Virus record (IMG/VR): IMGVR_UViG_3300036715_001578
Coordinates: 49,080 to 113,079 of that record
DNA length: 64,000 nt
Strand: one strand, 5' to 3'
From: a virus
Part shown: one piece after another, positions 16,223-23,884 of the stretch
How the letters are laid out: every line of letters begins with the position of its first letter
How positions within the stretch are numbered: the first letter of the stretch is position 1
Notes under the pieces: generated by a model
Told to the model about the DNA's origin: nothing
The model's input: the letters and a program-made list of their open reading frames with translations, nothing else
Database searches by the model: none
Program-made: the position numbers and the translations under genes

Positions 16223-16582
16223 TCATGCGTATGTCCTATGCAGCCAAGCGACAATGTCTGACATGGTCATATAGCCGCCATGGCTGTGGACTTCCCAGTT
16301 GACATACTCGTGGCCTTTAACATTATGATGAGAGCCCTCAGCGATGTAATAACCGATCACCTTATCAGCATGCGGCGTGTCCATCTCACTCGCTTCTTTC
16401 GTGCACGAGATAATGACGCACGGTATGTTTGTGTTGGTAGTCGTGAACTGGACTTTCGTGTCCCAGTCATCATCGACCAGCAGCTGTTGCATTTCAAGTG
16501 CCTGCTTACGCAAGTAGGAGGGCGAGTTTGGCTTAGGCACGACTTGCACCAGCACAGCTTCTAGCACGCGTTGAAGCTTCAT
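16223..16582 (-). CDS. FQQ-family small protein with capsid-targeting-like peptide
   Basis: A 119-residue protein. It begins MKLQRVLE|A, fitting a short targeting peptide cut after L-x-E-type sequence, and contains KQALEMQQLLVDDDWDTKV, the F-Q-Q-x-L core seen in some fourteen paralogs. The rest is beta-rich (CVIISCTKE, YEVNW-like strands). ATG overlaps the preceding stop (ATGA). It sits between a papain-like gene and gp14, so it is made late. Probably a head-packaged protein; function unknown. Confidence 0.65.
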   Translation of the reverse strand: MKLQRVLEAVLVQVVPKPNSPSYLRKQALEMQQLLVDDDWDTKVQFTTTNTNIPCVIISCTKEASEMDTPHADKVIGYYIAEGSHHNVKGHEYVNWEVHSHGGYMTMSDIVAWLHRTYA

Positions 16583-17274
16583 GGCTGCACCGGCTCTAAG
16601 TCGGCGTCAAAGGTGAACGCCATCTTGATGTAGTTACGCATCGCCTTGTACGGCACCTTGACATAGCCTTTAAACAGGTACAGCGAGCGAATGTCTCGCA
16701 GGATTACCTCTTTAGAGCCTTCGTCAACGCCTACAGCAAGCAGCGCGTGATAATAGCTGCTGTGCGGGTCACGAACGCCACGGCGATCAATGAATTTTTG
16801 ATGAAACTTCCCCTCATTAGAGTGGTGATTAGCACCATTGCTAAACCGCCCGTATGAATTGTAAGGGACAATTACAGGGTGACCTTCCTTAACCGCGCTC
16901 ACGATCTCTTCAACCGATGTATAGTGGTCAAAGCTAAGCTTTAGCTTATAGGGCTTATCTTTGATTACCAGCTTGAACCCGTCATAAGCGTCGAACAGCT
17001 GTTGCGGCGTAACACCGTAAGCGTCAACCTTGTAGCGCGCCTGACGATCAAGCTTCTTGTTGTAAGCGGTAGCAAAGATCTTCAGCAAATCCGTGAGCGG
17101 AACTTGAGTTCGGGCGCTTAACACGTACGCGACTTGAGCTGTCATACAACGTTGGTCGAACGGAATTGCTCGGAGCTCGGAGCCAAAGTCACGCTTGATC
17201 AAGTCGACCAGGACAGTTAGCTGACCGTTGACGTGCACGTTGACTGGGCGCTCAAGCAGGGGGCGGATATGCAT
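16579..17274 (-). CDS. Papain-like (C1/C39-type) protein with capsid-targeting-like N-terminus
   Basis: A 231-residue protein starting MHIRPLLE|R. A candidate catalytic Cys lies in FDQRCMTAQVAYVL (Cys43) and the matching His in YYHALLAVGVDEGSKEVILR, with an Asp nearby (DIRS). This order is that of papain or C39 peptidases, and it resembles the protein at 6381-7103. It lies three bases after the gp13-like gene. Protease activity and delivery with the DNA are inferences, based on the residues and the shared N-terminal peptide. Confidence 0.6.
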   Translation of the reverse strand: MHIRPLLERPVNVHVNGQLTVLVDLIKRDFGSELRAIPFDQRCMTAQVAYVLSARTQVPLTDLLKIFATAYNKKLDRQARYKVDAYGVTPQQLFDAYDGFKLVIKDKPYKLKLSFDHYTSVEEIVSAVKEGHPVIVPYNSYGRFSNGANHHSNEGKFHQKFIDRRGVRDPHSSYYHALLAVGVDEGSKEVILRDIRSLYLFKGYVKVPYKAMRNYIKMAFTFDADLEPVQP

Positions 17275-17276
17275 GC

Positions 17277-19055
17277 TTAGCCGATCACGAAAGGCATGTG
17301 GAAGTTATCGGGGCCATTCTGACCGACTTCGTAGTTCTTGACCTGGTTGACGCAGTCCTCTTGCAAGCGTTGGCCTTCAGACATCAGCATGTCAGCGTTC
17401 AAGGACAAACCGCCACCAGGGCCTGGAAGGCTCGAGAACTTGCCGCGAATGTGCGCCAGCATAAACATGAGCTCAGACTCGGCCCACTGCTGAATCCACT
17501 GCTGAGTCCACCGATCGATGAGCAGCTCCTGCTCGGTCTTTTCCATCGAGCACTCTACCAGCACTTTCTCCATGTGGCCGAAGGTACGGTAGGTGGTCAG
17601 CTCGCGGCGCGCCTCGCGCCAGTTGAATGCGATGTCACCCGCAAACAGCTGGGTGTAGGTCTCAGACAGCGAGTGGATTAGGTGGATCGAGACCAGGTCA
17701 TAGCCGACGCCTGGCGAGTAGAACTGGTTGAGGAACTGCTGCGCATATAGGTTGTCGGGGCCAAAGTTGACCAAGCCAAGCATGTTGAGGCGGTGGATCT
17801 TCAGCACGTCTACAATGCCATCTAGGCCTTTGGTCGGGTCGTTCAGGTAGTACAGCTGCTGACCTGGGACGATCGTCAAGAAGAAGTACTGCTTGTAGTA
17901 AGCCGAATCCACGCGGCGGCGCAGCTCTTGCAGTGCGTTGTTGAGCGCGATGTCAAACTGCTCTTCGTCAAGCTCGACACAGACCTTTGGGTAACCGAGC
18001 TGACGCTTCAGGATGTCCTTGATTGTATCGCGAGGACCTGGCTCACCGTTGTCACCGATGTTGATGCGCTGGTAAGTCGGAACGCCCTTCTTCGGCTCCT
18101 CCGACTCGACCCATGCAGTGCCAGACCAGCACTTCAAGCGCCGATCACGGGAGTTATAGAAGAAGTCACCCTGCTTCGGGTAGCCGGTAGGCAAGCCCTT
18201 AGTTAGTGGCACTGACTTCACGGTGACAGTGTACGTGTCACCTGGGATGTATGCAGTTGGGCCTGCTTCAATCAGGAAGCTGATGTAACCGTTGCTGTAC
18301 GGAACGCCTACGATAGCCGACGGCTTGATGCTCAGCGTCGAGCCTGTCACCGTGAAGATAGTCGGTGAGACGGCCATGATCGTCCACACCTGCTCTTCGA
18401 TCGCGGTGGTGCCTACAGCTGATGAGTGGATGCCACCGTCGCCCAAGCCAGAGTACTCAGCTGAGTAGATCTGCAGCTGAGCTGTTGGATCAACCTCGCC
18501 GGTGATGACCGTATGAGCGGTAGACGGCAGCCATGCGGTGCCGTTCCACGCAAACATCATCCGCTGGGTCGGGTCGTAGTAGACCTGGCCAGGCTCAGGG
18601 TTGTCAGGCGGGCCGTAGATGTTCTCTACGTGCGGAGCCCAAGCTGAGCTAAGCTGCGTGTCTGGATATGACCTAACGCCGATGCCATAGTAGGTGTAGA
18701 CATTCGTTGCGAGGTGGACCGCGACATAGACCGGGTCATTCTCGGGCAGGTTTGTGATCGTAACCTCATTCGAGACCATGTCGTCATAGTAAGCGCCGAC
18801 AACGTGGGCAGAGCCAACACGATCAGCAGGCACGTTGAAGTCAGCTGATGCGCTGTAACGCACGCTGTCAGTCGGAAAGTTGGACGGGTTGAGCTCAGTG
18901 AGCGATGCCAGCACGATCGCGCCAGCGTAGACGTACGGCTTCTCAGGCACGTTCCATGAGATCTTGACCGATGTCGAGCTCAAGCGCGTTAGCCGGACTT
19001 GCAGCTCGCGGCCTTCAGCGTCAACGTAGTTCGTCAGTGAGTTTACGGCTGTCAT
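17277..19055 (-). CDS. gp13: Neck protein, T4 gp13-like, with fibronectin III-like and shared beta domain
   Basis: A 592-residue protein. The C-terminal half (TIKDILKRQLGYPKVCVELD, ELMFMLAHIRGKFSSLPGPG) matches neck/gp13-like proteins of T4 relatives. Residues about 17-105 look like a fibronectin III domain (SSTSVKISWNVPE, EVTITNLPENDPVYVAV). Residues about 200-281 form a beta domain (VWTIMAVS...YSNGYISF...GDTYTVTV) also present in sheath and gp6. Two copies of a short Y-x-W-x-G-T-A-W motif (about 160-176 and 297-315) flank it. The ribosome site AGGGGGAAAGGG and late motif 19080-19086 lie upstream. Confidence 0.65.
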   Translation of the reverse strand: MTAVNSLTNYVDAEGRELQVRLTRLSSTSVKISWNVPEKPYVYAGAIVLASLTELNPSNFPTDSVRYSASADFNVPADRVGSAHVVGAYYDDMVSNEVTITNLPENDPVYVAVHLATNVYTYYGIGVRSYPDTQLSSAWAPHVENIYGPPDNPEPGQVYYDPTQRMMFAWNGTAWLPSTAHTVITGEVDPTAQLQIYSAEYSGLGDGGIHSSAVGTTAIEEQVWTIMAVSPTIFTVTGSTLSIKPSAIVGVPYSNGYISFLIEAGPTAYIPGDTYTVTVKSVPLTKGLPTGYPKQGDFFYNSRDRRLKCWSGTAWVESEEPKKGVPTYQRINIGDNGEPGPRDTIKDILKRQLGYPKVCVELDEEQFDIALNNALQELRRRVDSAYYKQYFFLTIVPGQQLYYLNDPTKGLDGIVDVLKIHRLNMLGLVNFGPDNLYAQQFLNQFYSPGVGYDLVSIHLIHSLSETYTQLFAGDIAFNWREARRELTTYRTFGHMEKVLVECSMEKTEQELLIDRWTQQWIQQWAESELMFMLAHIRGKFSSLPGPGGGLSLNADMLMSEGQRLQEDCVNQVKNYEVGQNGPDNFHMPFVIG

Positions 19056-19079
19056 GCCCTTTCCCCCTATCTAGATAAA

Positions 19080-19086
19080 CTATTTA
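19080..19086 (-). promoter_or_regulatory. Late promoter motif TAAATAG for the neck operon
   Basis: Minus-strand TAAATAG, 24 bases before ATG 19055, with a purine-rich ribosome site between. It forms a divergent pair with the motif at 19098-19104. Confidence 0.65.
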
Positions 19087-19097
19087 TGACGGCTAAC

Positions 19098-19104
19098 TAA
19101 ATAG
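19098..19104 (+). promoter_or_regulatory. Late promoter motif TAAATAG for the 455-residue protein
   Basis: Plus-strand TAAATAG, then AGGAGAAGG as ribosome site and ATG 19126. Confidence 0.65.
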
Positions 19105-19125
19105 ACACGACCAGGAGAAGGTTAC

Positions 19126-20493
19126 ATGAAGCTATTCGGATTGCTGCAAGACGACACCCCACAACAACTCGACGAGCACTTGGGCAACTTAGACGCGGTT
19201 GACAAGGAGCTTGCCACTACCTTGGTCAGGCGCGCCAGGTCGCCAGGAGCCACGATCGGGCGCGGCTTCAAGAGGAGCGAGTATAAGACTCGGCCCGGCG
19301 TTCCAGCGGGCAAGGCTGAAGAATGGAAGGACGGCGTTGACCGTACGACAAATACTGTCTACAGCAAGATCGGCCGAGGCTCAGCCGTTGACCCGGCTAA
19401 GCTTAAGTTTGACGCCGCCGCTGCTGAGTTCTCTCATGATGATGTCGGCGCTCTCATTTACATGCTCGACGGTAAGCAGGTGTTCATCATTACCCTTCAG
19501 GACGCGATCAGCACAGGCGCTCGCAAACCTGGCTACAAGGAATCGCTAGCATTCGCTTGGCGAGGCACGTCTGAGTTCTTCCGTAGCTTCAAGTCCGACG
19601 CCCCGTTCTTCCCTGGCACGAAGAAGACCTTCATGTCTGAGTTCGTGAGGATCACCAAGAGCGGCCCAAAGGCGGGAACGCTTCAAGAGGTGAAGAAGGT
19701 CGAAGAGTTGTTGCGGCTCTTCGCTCAACATCAATGGGCTATGGCCAACCCGGCGGCTAAGGTGATGGCTAAGGACGACAAGTTCCCTGAGCTCGACCTG
19801 CTGATCATCAAGTTTGACAAAGAACGCGAGCAGAAGCATGCTGACCGAGTTGAGGCGCGCAAGGATATGGTGCCGGTTCCTAAGACGCTTGGCATTGCCA
19901 GGTCGATCACCCACACGTCAGTGCTGATCTCAAGCCACAACGCTTACATCCAGAAGCTGGTGGGCCAGTTAAAGTACAAGGCTAATGCGCTACGCAACAA
20001 GCGCGCTGCAGGCTTTGATAACACGGCTGACATGCTCGAGCACGTCATCAGGGAGGGCTACGTAAAGAAGCTCAACTTCATGGGGAAAACCTACAACCTG
20101 ACAGACAGCCGGATCAGCCTTGACGACCTGATGAAGAGGGAGCGCGGCACGGGCGACACCTACGTCGAGTACAAGTGCGAGACTGCTCTTAGCTACGGTG
20201 ACCCAAAGATCAAGGCGGCGAACGATGAGTACGAGGAGCTTGTCAAGCAGGTCTCGAGTCAGCATGACCAAGAGCTCCCTTCATGGGTCAAGGACGAGGA
20301 CGAGGCTGATGACGAGAAGCGCGCCGAAAGCCGCTACAAGCTTGCGTGGGCTAAGGAGAAGGTCAAGGGCCAGGCCACAGACATCTTCCTCAAGCACGGA
20401 GCCTGGCCTAGCAAGATGACGATCCGCCTCGTGCTTGAAGGTGGCCGCATCACGCCGTTCAAGATCGACATGAACTTTAGCATGTGGGGCTGA
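19126..20493 (+). CDS. Large unknown late protein with targeting-like N-terminus
   Basis: A 455-residue, strongly charged (Lys/Asp/Glu-rich) protein with no domain I recognise. Its start, MKLFGLLQDD, resembles the M-K-L-x-x-L-L-E peptides but has Gln at the cut position. It has its own late promoter and an AGGAGAAGG site, and stands alone on the plus strand between the neck operon and early-type genes. It could be an abundant internal head protein. Alternatives cannot be ruled out. Confidence 0.65.
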   Translation: MKLFGLLQDDTPQQLDEHLGNLDAVDKELATTLVRRARSPGATIGRGFKRSEYKTRPGVPAGKAEEWKDGVDRTTNTVYSKIGRGSAVDPAKLKFDAAAAEFSHDDVGALIYMLDGKQVFIITLQDAISTGARKPGYKESLAFAWRGTSEFFRSFKSDAPFFPGTKKTFMSEFVRITKSGPKAGTLQEVKKVEELLRLFAQHQWAMANPAAKVMAKDDKFPELDLLIIKFDKEREQKHADRVEARKDMVPVPKTLGIARSITHTSVLISSHNAYIQKLVGQLKYKANALRNKRAAGFDNTADMLEHVIREGYVKKLNFMGKTYNLTDSRISLDDLMKRERGTGDTYVEYKCETALSYGDPKIKAANDEYEELVKQVSSQHDQELPSWVKDEDEADDEKRAESRYKLAWAKEKVKGQATDIFLKHGAWPSKMTIRLVLEGGRITPFKIDMNFSMWG

Positions 20494-20498
20494 GCATG

Positions 20499-20523
20499 AA
20501 AAAGCCGACCCTAAGGTCGGCTT
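20499..20523 (-). terminator. Rho-independent terminator for the RNA ligase operon
   Basis: AAGCCGACC pairs with GGTCGGCTT around CTTA; on the minus strand it is followed by TTTTTC. It may also slow plus-strand transcripts from the 455-residue gene. Confidence 0.7.
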
Positions 20524-20538
20524 GTTGGTGCAGGTCGC

Positions 20539-21627
20539 TTAAGCGGCCTTGAGGCCGGCTGAGTTGTTGGCTTGCTCGAGGAACCAGGCCTTGGCGATGT
20601 TGTTGACCGCCTTGGTCACCTCCTTCACCTCGAAGCCGTTGCCGACAATAGTGTCGGTCTCTTCCTTGACGATGTCCGTGCCCACCCACTTAAGGAACGG
20701 GCCCATGTTGCGAATATCGAACACGTCCTCGCAGTGCATCGTCTCCTGCAAGAAAGCGACGGCCTTCTCGAGACGGTGCTCCGTGGTCACGGCTTGAGCA
20801 AGCTCCTTGATCGAGTTGAGCCGCTCGATGTCCACGGCGGCCACGGTGGTGACCTTCGTGTCCGAGTGCTTCTCACCCTTGACCTTGAAGACCAGGTCGG
20901 AGATGCGCAGGCCGCCGACGTCCTGACCGCCGACGCAGGTCCAGACGATGCCTTCGCCGACGCCCGAGACGTTGTGCGCCGAGCCGAATGGGCAGAGCTC
21001 CTCCACCTCGGTGGTCAGGCGAACCAGCTCGTTCTGAGCCGCAGCCGGATTGGCCATGTCAATGGTCAGCTGCCAGGTACGGTACTTCTCGATGCACTTG
21101 ACCGTGCTGCCGTTGGTCGCAGCAGCTGCTGAATCATAGATCGACTCGACCTCCCAGGGCATCAGCCAAAGCGAACGCTCGCTCTCGAGACTGATGAGCC
21201 GCACGCCGAAGATGACGAACTGCTTCGGCAGCTGGTTGAGCGCAACGCCCTTCTGGATGTTGCCGCCGCACCACTCGCCGTAGATACCGACCAGGCACTT
21301 GAACGGTGTCTCGTAGTCACGGCTGAAGAAGGACGCCTTGGCCAGCGATGCGAACCTCAGCAGGAACTGACGCACGTCATCGTTGCCGTGGACGTAGGCG
21401 GCAAAGCCAGCGTTGTCATCGCCCGGTGTCAGGACGTTAGACCGGGACTGGCAGTAGAAGCTGGCGTCTTCGCCGACAATGACGGACACGTTCATGCCGT
21501 GCAGCTTGATCGTGCCGTGGAAGCTGAGCTTCGGCAGGCCGATGTTGCTGAAGGTGCAACGGTCCTTGACGGTCCGGATGACGCCGCGAAACTGGTCGAT
21601 GTTTGGGAAGGAGTAGTGCGTGTTCAT
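20539..21627 (-). CDS. RNA ligase, T4 Rnl2-like
   Basis: A 362-residue nucleotidyltransferase. Motif I with the adenylated Lys is TIKLHGMN (Lys41), the IIIa-like element is GIYGEWCGGNIQKGVAL, motif IV is GEGIVW and motif V is VFKVKGEKH. This set is that of Rnl2-type RNA ligases, which seal nicks in RNA, for example tRNA cut by host defence nucleases. The C-terminal region (about 265-360) is helical. The gene lies in an early-type operon after a SprT-like gene, under a sigma70-like promoter. Confidence 0.85.
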   Translation of the reverse strand: MNTHYSFPNIDQFRGVIRTVKDRCTFSNIGLPKLSFHGTIKLHGMNVSVIVGEDASFYCQSRSNVLTPGDDNAGFAAYVHGNDDVRQFLLRFASLAKASFFSRDYETPFKCLVGIYGEWCGGNIQKGVALNQLPKQFVIFGVRLISLESERSLWLMPWEVESIYDSAAAATNGSTVKCIEKYRTWQLTIDMANPAAAQNELVRLTTEVEELCPFGSAHNVSGVGEGIVWTCVGGQDVGGLRISDLVFKVKGEKHSDTKVTTVAAVDIERLNSIKELAQAVTTEHRLEKAVAFLQETMHCEDVFDIRNMGPFLKWVGTDIVKEETDTIVGNGFEVKEVTKAVNNIAKAWFLEQANNSAGLKAA

Positions 21628-22577
21628 GCTTTGGGGAACCTTTGCGAGATGATGTCGAAGAGGGTGCTCAGGCCTTGGCCAGGCTTCATCGTGATGAAGC
21701 CGTCATTGCCGTACTTGGCCTTGAGCATGTTCTCCATCGAGTGGTTGGCGAACGTGGTCCACTGAATGATCAGGTCATAGTAGCCCTTGTCGGCGAGCGC
21801 CTTCAAGTTCTGGCCATTGTTGTTCTCGATGATCAGCCAGGGAAAGCGTTGCTGCAGCTGCCCGCGCTGAGCGTCCAGGCCGCCGAGGATCAGCACCGTA
21901 GGCTTGCGGCCTTTGGGCGGCTTAAACGTGTCAATGCGGGCCTCGATGCTCTTGACAGCGGCGTCCAGGCAGGCCTCGAACGTGCGCGTCAGCGTCGAAA
22001 GCTTCGTGTCCAGCTGCTCGAGGATCAACTGCACGGTAGCCAGCTGCCGGTCATCCGCTTCCTTGATGAGCTTGGCCAGCAGCTCAGCCATGACCTTGTC
22101 CATGTGTTCCTTGGGGACAACGAGCATGGTCGGGCGCTGCAACGTAGGGGGCATGACCCCCTCGGGCGCCGGCTTGAAGACCGGCTCTTCAGCGTGCGGA
22201 TCCTCATCGCCCCTGAGGCGAGGCTTGACGACCGTCAACTTGGGCTTGGCGAGCCGCTTCTTGGCAGCAACCTTGGGCTTCTTCTCCTTGCGGAACAGGC
22301 CCATGTTGTCCTGGGCAAACTGCTGCAGCATGTCGATGACCGGGTAGACATTGATCAGCGAGCGGCGGCGCTTCTCGTCGAGCAGCTGGCAGGCACGCTC
22401 CAACGCGGCCTTCTTGTTGCCGTCAACGTTCAGCTCGAGCAGGTAGGCCTTCCAGACCTTGACCTTCTCGTCGGGTGTCCAGTCAACGCGCTTACGAGCA
22501 CCAAACTGAGCTTCGACCGCCTTCAACAGGCTGTAGTTGACCTTTGCAGGTGCAGCTTTCCGGGGTGTTGCCATCAT
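21624..22577 (-). CDS. Hypothetical early-type protein with basic linker
   Basis: A 317-residue protein with an N-terminal helical region (VEAQFGARKRVDWTPDEK), a Lys/Pro-rich linker (about 95-135), a helical middle (MAELLAKLIKEADD) and a C-terminal Rossmann-like part, PTVLILGGLDAQRGQLQQRF. The C-terminal part recalls small proteins that sense or bind another factor, but I cannot name a family. It overlaps both neighbours by ATGA-type junctions. Confidence 0.6.
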   Translation of the reverse strand: MMATPRKAAPAKVNYSLLKAVEAQFGARKRVDWTPDEKVKVWKAYLLELNVDGNKKAALERACQLLDEKRRRSLINVYPVIDMLQQFAQDNMGLFRKEKKPKVAAKKRLAKPKLTVVKPRLRGDEDPHAEEPVFKPAPEGVMPPTLQRPTMLVVPKEHMDKVMAELLAKLIKEADDRQLATVQLILEQLDTKLSTLTRTFEACLDAAVKSIEARIDTFKPPKGRKPTVLILGGLDAQRGQLQQRFPWLIIENNNGQNLKALADKGYYDLIIQWTTFANHSMENMLKAKYGNDGFITMKPGQGLSTLFDIISQRFPKA

Positions 22578-23056
22578 GCTTCCTTCGGTTGAAGTTTCTT
22601 TGCCGCTTTCTTCTTTGCGGCCTTGTGCTCTCGACAGGCCTTCTCCGCCTTGGAGTAATCGAGATCGATTGTCGCCTTAGGCAGCTGTGCCATGGCGCGC
22701 ATTGAGCCCTGCCACACGTAGCCGTGCGGCTGGGACTGAGACTGGGAGAAGAAGTCCTTCCAGTTTTGGTCGAGGTGGGCCACTTCGTGCGGCACGACCG
22801 TATTCAAGAAGGCCTGCACGTTGTCCCGGAACACGGTCATGCTCAGAGCGATGTGCTGCTCGGTGATGATCCTGAGGCCATGACCATCCAGTATTGTCAC
22901 AGTTGTAGCCAAGCCCGCATACTTTGGATGTTCGAACTCAAGCTCGAACGTCATCGGGACCGGGACCGGAATGCGAGCGCCTCGGGCGTTGTACTGCTTC
23001 GCTATGGCATTCGCAACTGTCTGTGCTAGGTGCTTGAGGCGGTCATCGCTGGCCAT
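22574..23056 (-). CDS. SprT-like zinc metallopeptidase-like protein
   Basis: A 160-residue protein with HEVAHL (His90, Glu91, His94) after a beta-rich part and followed by GYVWQGSMRAMA, the order of SprT-like proteins. The Lys-rich tail (KAAKKKAAKKL) may bind nucleic acid. SprT-family members act on DNA-bound or DNA-crosslinked proteins; that role is only suggested here. It is the first gene of an early-type operon (promoter 23083-23110) ending with RNA ligase. Confidence 0.7.
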   Translation of the reverse strand: MASDDRLKHLAQTVANAIAKQYNARGARIPVPVPMTFELEFEHPKYAGLATTVTILDGHGLRIITEQHIALSMTVFRDNVQAFLNTVVPHEVAHLDQNWKDFFSQSQSQPHGYVWQGSMRAMAQLPKATIDLDYSKAEKACREHKAAKKKAAKKLQPKEA

Positions 23057-23082
23057 AAAGTATCCCTGTTGTGTTGAGATGG

Positions 23083-23110
23083 ATTATACACCATCTAAAG
23101 GCTCAGTTAA
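23083..23110 (-). promoter_or_regulatory. Sigma70-like promoter TTAACT-16-TATAAT
   Basis: Minus strand, TATAAT at 23088-23083 and TTAACT at 23110-23105. It would drive the SprT-like, hypothetical and RNA ligase genes with host polymerase. Confidence 0.55.
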
Positions 23111-23196
23111 GCAAAAATCAACCTCACCCACGACACAACTTCCTTGAGGCCAGCGCCCAAGATGAAAACCATGAAGGCGCCGCAACTGAGCTCCAT
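23107..23196 (-). CDS. Possible 29-residue membrane peptide
   Basis: Reads MELSCGAFMVFILGAGLKEV and ends with a hydrophobic WVRLIFA. There is one possible membrane span and no clear ribosome site. It lies in a 288-base stretch (23057-23344) otherwise holding only a second small frame. Weakly supported. Confidence 0.25.
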   Translation of the reverse strand: MELSCGAFMVFILGAGLKEVVSWVRLIFA

Positions 23197-23253
23197 GCAA
23201 GAACTCACGTCATTGCTTTGAGCGAGTATGCATGCTGCCCAGCAAGAAAGCTA

Positions 23254-23343
23254 TCACAAACGCGATTCCTGTGATGAGCAGCGTTTGCGTCTCAAAGTAG
23301 AGATGATGAAGGCAAGGCCGCCAAAGAAGATGATGGGCACCAT
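23254..23343 (-). CDS. Possible 29-residue membrane peptide
   Basis: Starts MVPIIFFGGLAFIISTLRRK, one strongly hydrophobic segment followed by basic residues. It starts one base after the stop of the 117-residue gene, so coupling is likely. Function unknown; too short to assign. Confidence 0.35.
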   Translation of the reverse strand: MVPIIFFGGLAFIISTLRRKRCSSQESRL

Positions 23344-23344
23344 G

Positions 23345-23698
23345 TCAGGCCGCCAGCTTCTCAGGAGCCTTGAGGCCCCATGCTTCGCGCGTGAAGTCCC
23401 AGAGCTTCGTTGGGTCAACGCGCCTACGGCGCGAGTGCTCCTTGCCGAAGAGCAAGCCCGGTAGCGACGACGACAGGCCGTTGCCATGGCCTACCGTAAA
23501 GCCGCGGATGGTCTTGACCAGCACTTGCTGGAACCCGGTGTCATTGTCCGTGCGTAGGGAGAGCACCACGTCGGACAGGGCGCGCCTGACCTCGAGGTCA
23601 TCATCGACCAAAGCATTGCGAATGAAGGTCTTACGGCGGATGTCGCAGTAATACTTGATCCGCTCAAGCCTGGTCCCAGGTCGTTGAGCTAGTTCCAT
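23345..23698 (-). CDS. Hypothetical early-type protein
   Basis: A 117-residue protein, basic and with no recognised domain; it includes RALSDVVLSLRTDNDTGFQQ and ends DFTREAWGLKAPEKLAA. A TTTACA box about 18 bases before TAAGAT on the minus strand suggests a host-type promoter, and the gene lies apart from the late operons. Confidence 0.5.
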   Translation of the reverse strand: MELAQRPGTRLERIKYYCDIRRKTFIRNALVDDDLEVRRALSDVVLSLRTDNDTGFQQVLVKTIRGFTVGHGNGLSSSLPGLLFGKEHSRRRRVDPTKLWDFTREAWGLKAPEKLAA

Positions 23699-23842
23699 TT
23701 AAGGGATCCTACAAAAGTCTACATGTAGAATCTTAAACCAAAAGAGACTCAAATGTAAACCAGCACAGTATGCCAGTTGCTTATTACAAAATTACCAAGT
23801 TGATGAGGCGCAATGCACCTCAGGTCCAGGAGTCACGCATGA

Positions 23843-23866
23843 AAAAGCCGCCCGAAGGCGGCTTTT
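23843..23866. terminator. Bidirectional terminator after the sheath gene
   Basis: AAAAGCCGCC, loop CGAA, GGCGGCTTTT: a symmetrical hairpin with T-runs in both directions. It ends the sheath transcript on the minus strand. Confidence 0.8.
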
Positions 23867-23884
23867 GAAGAGGCGTTTATGCCT

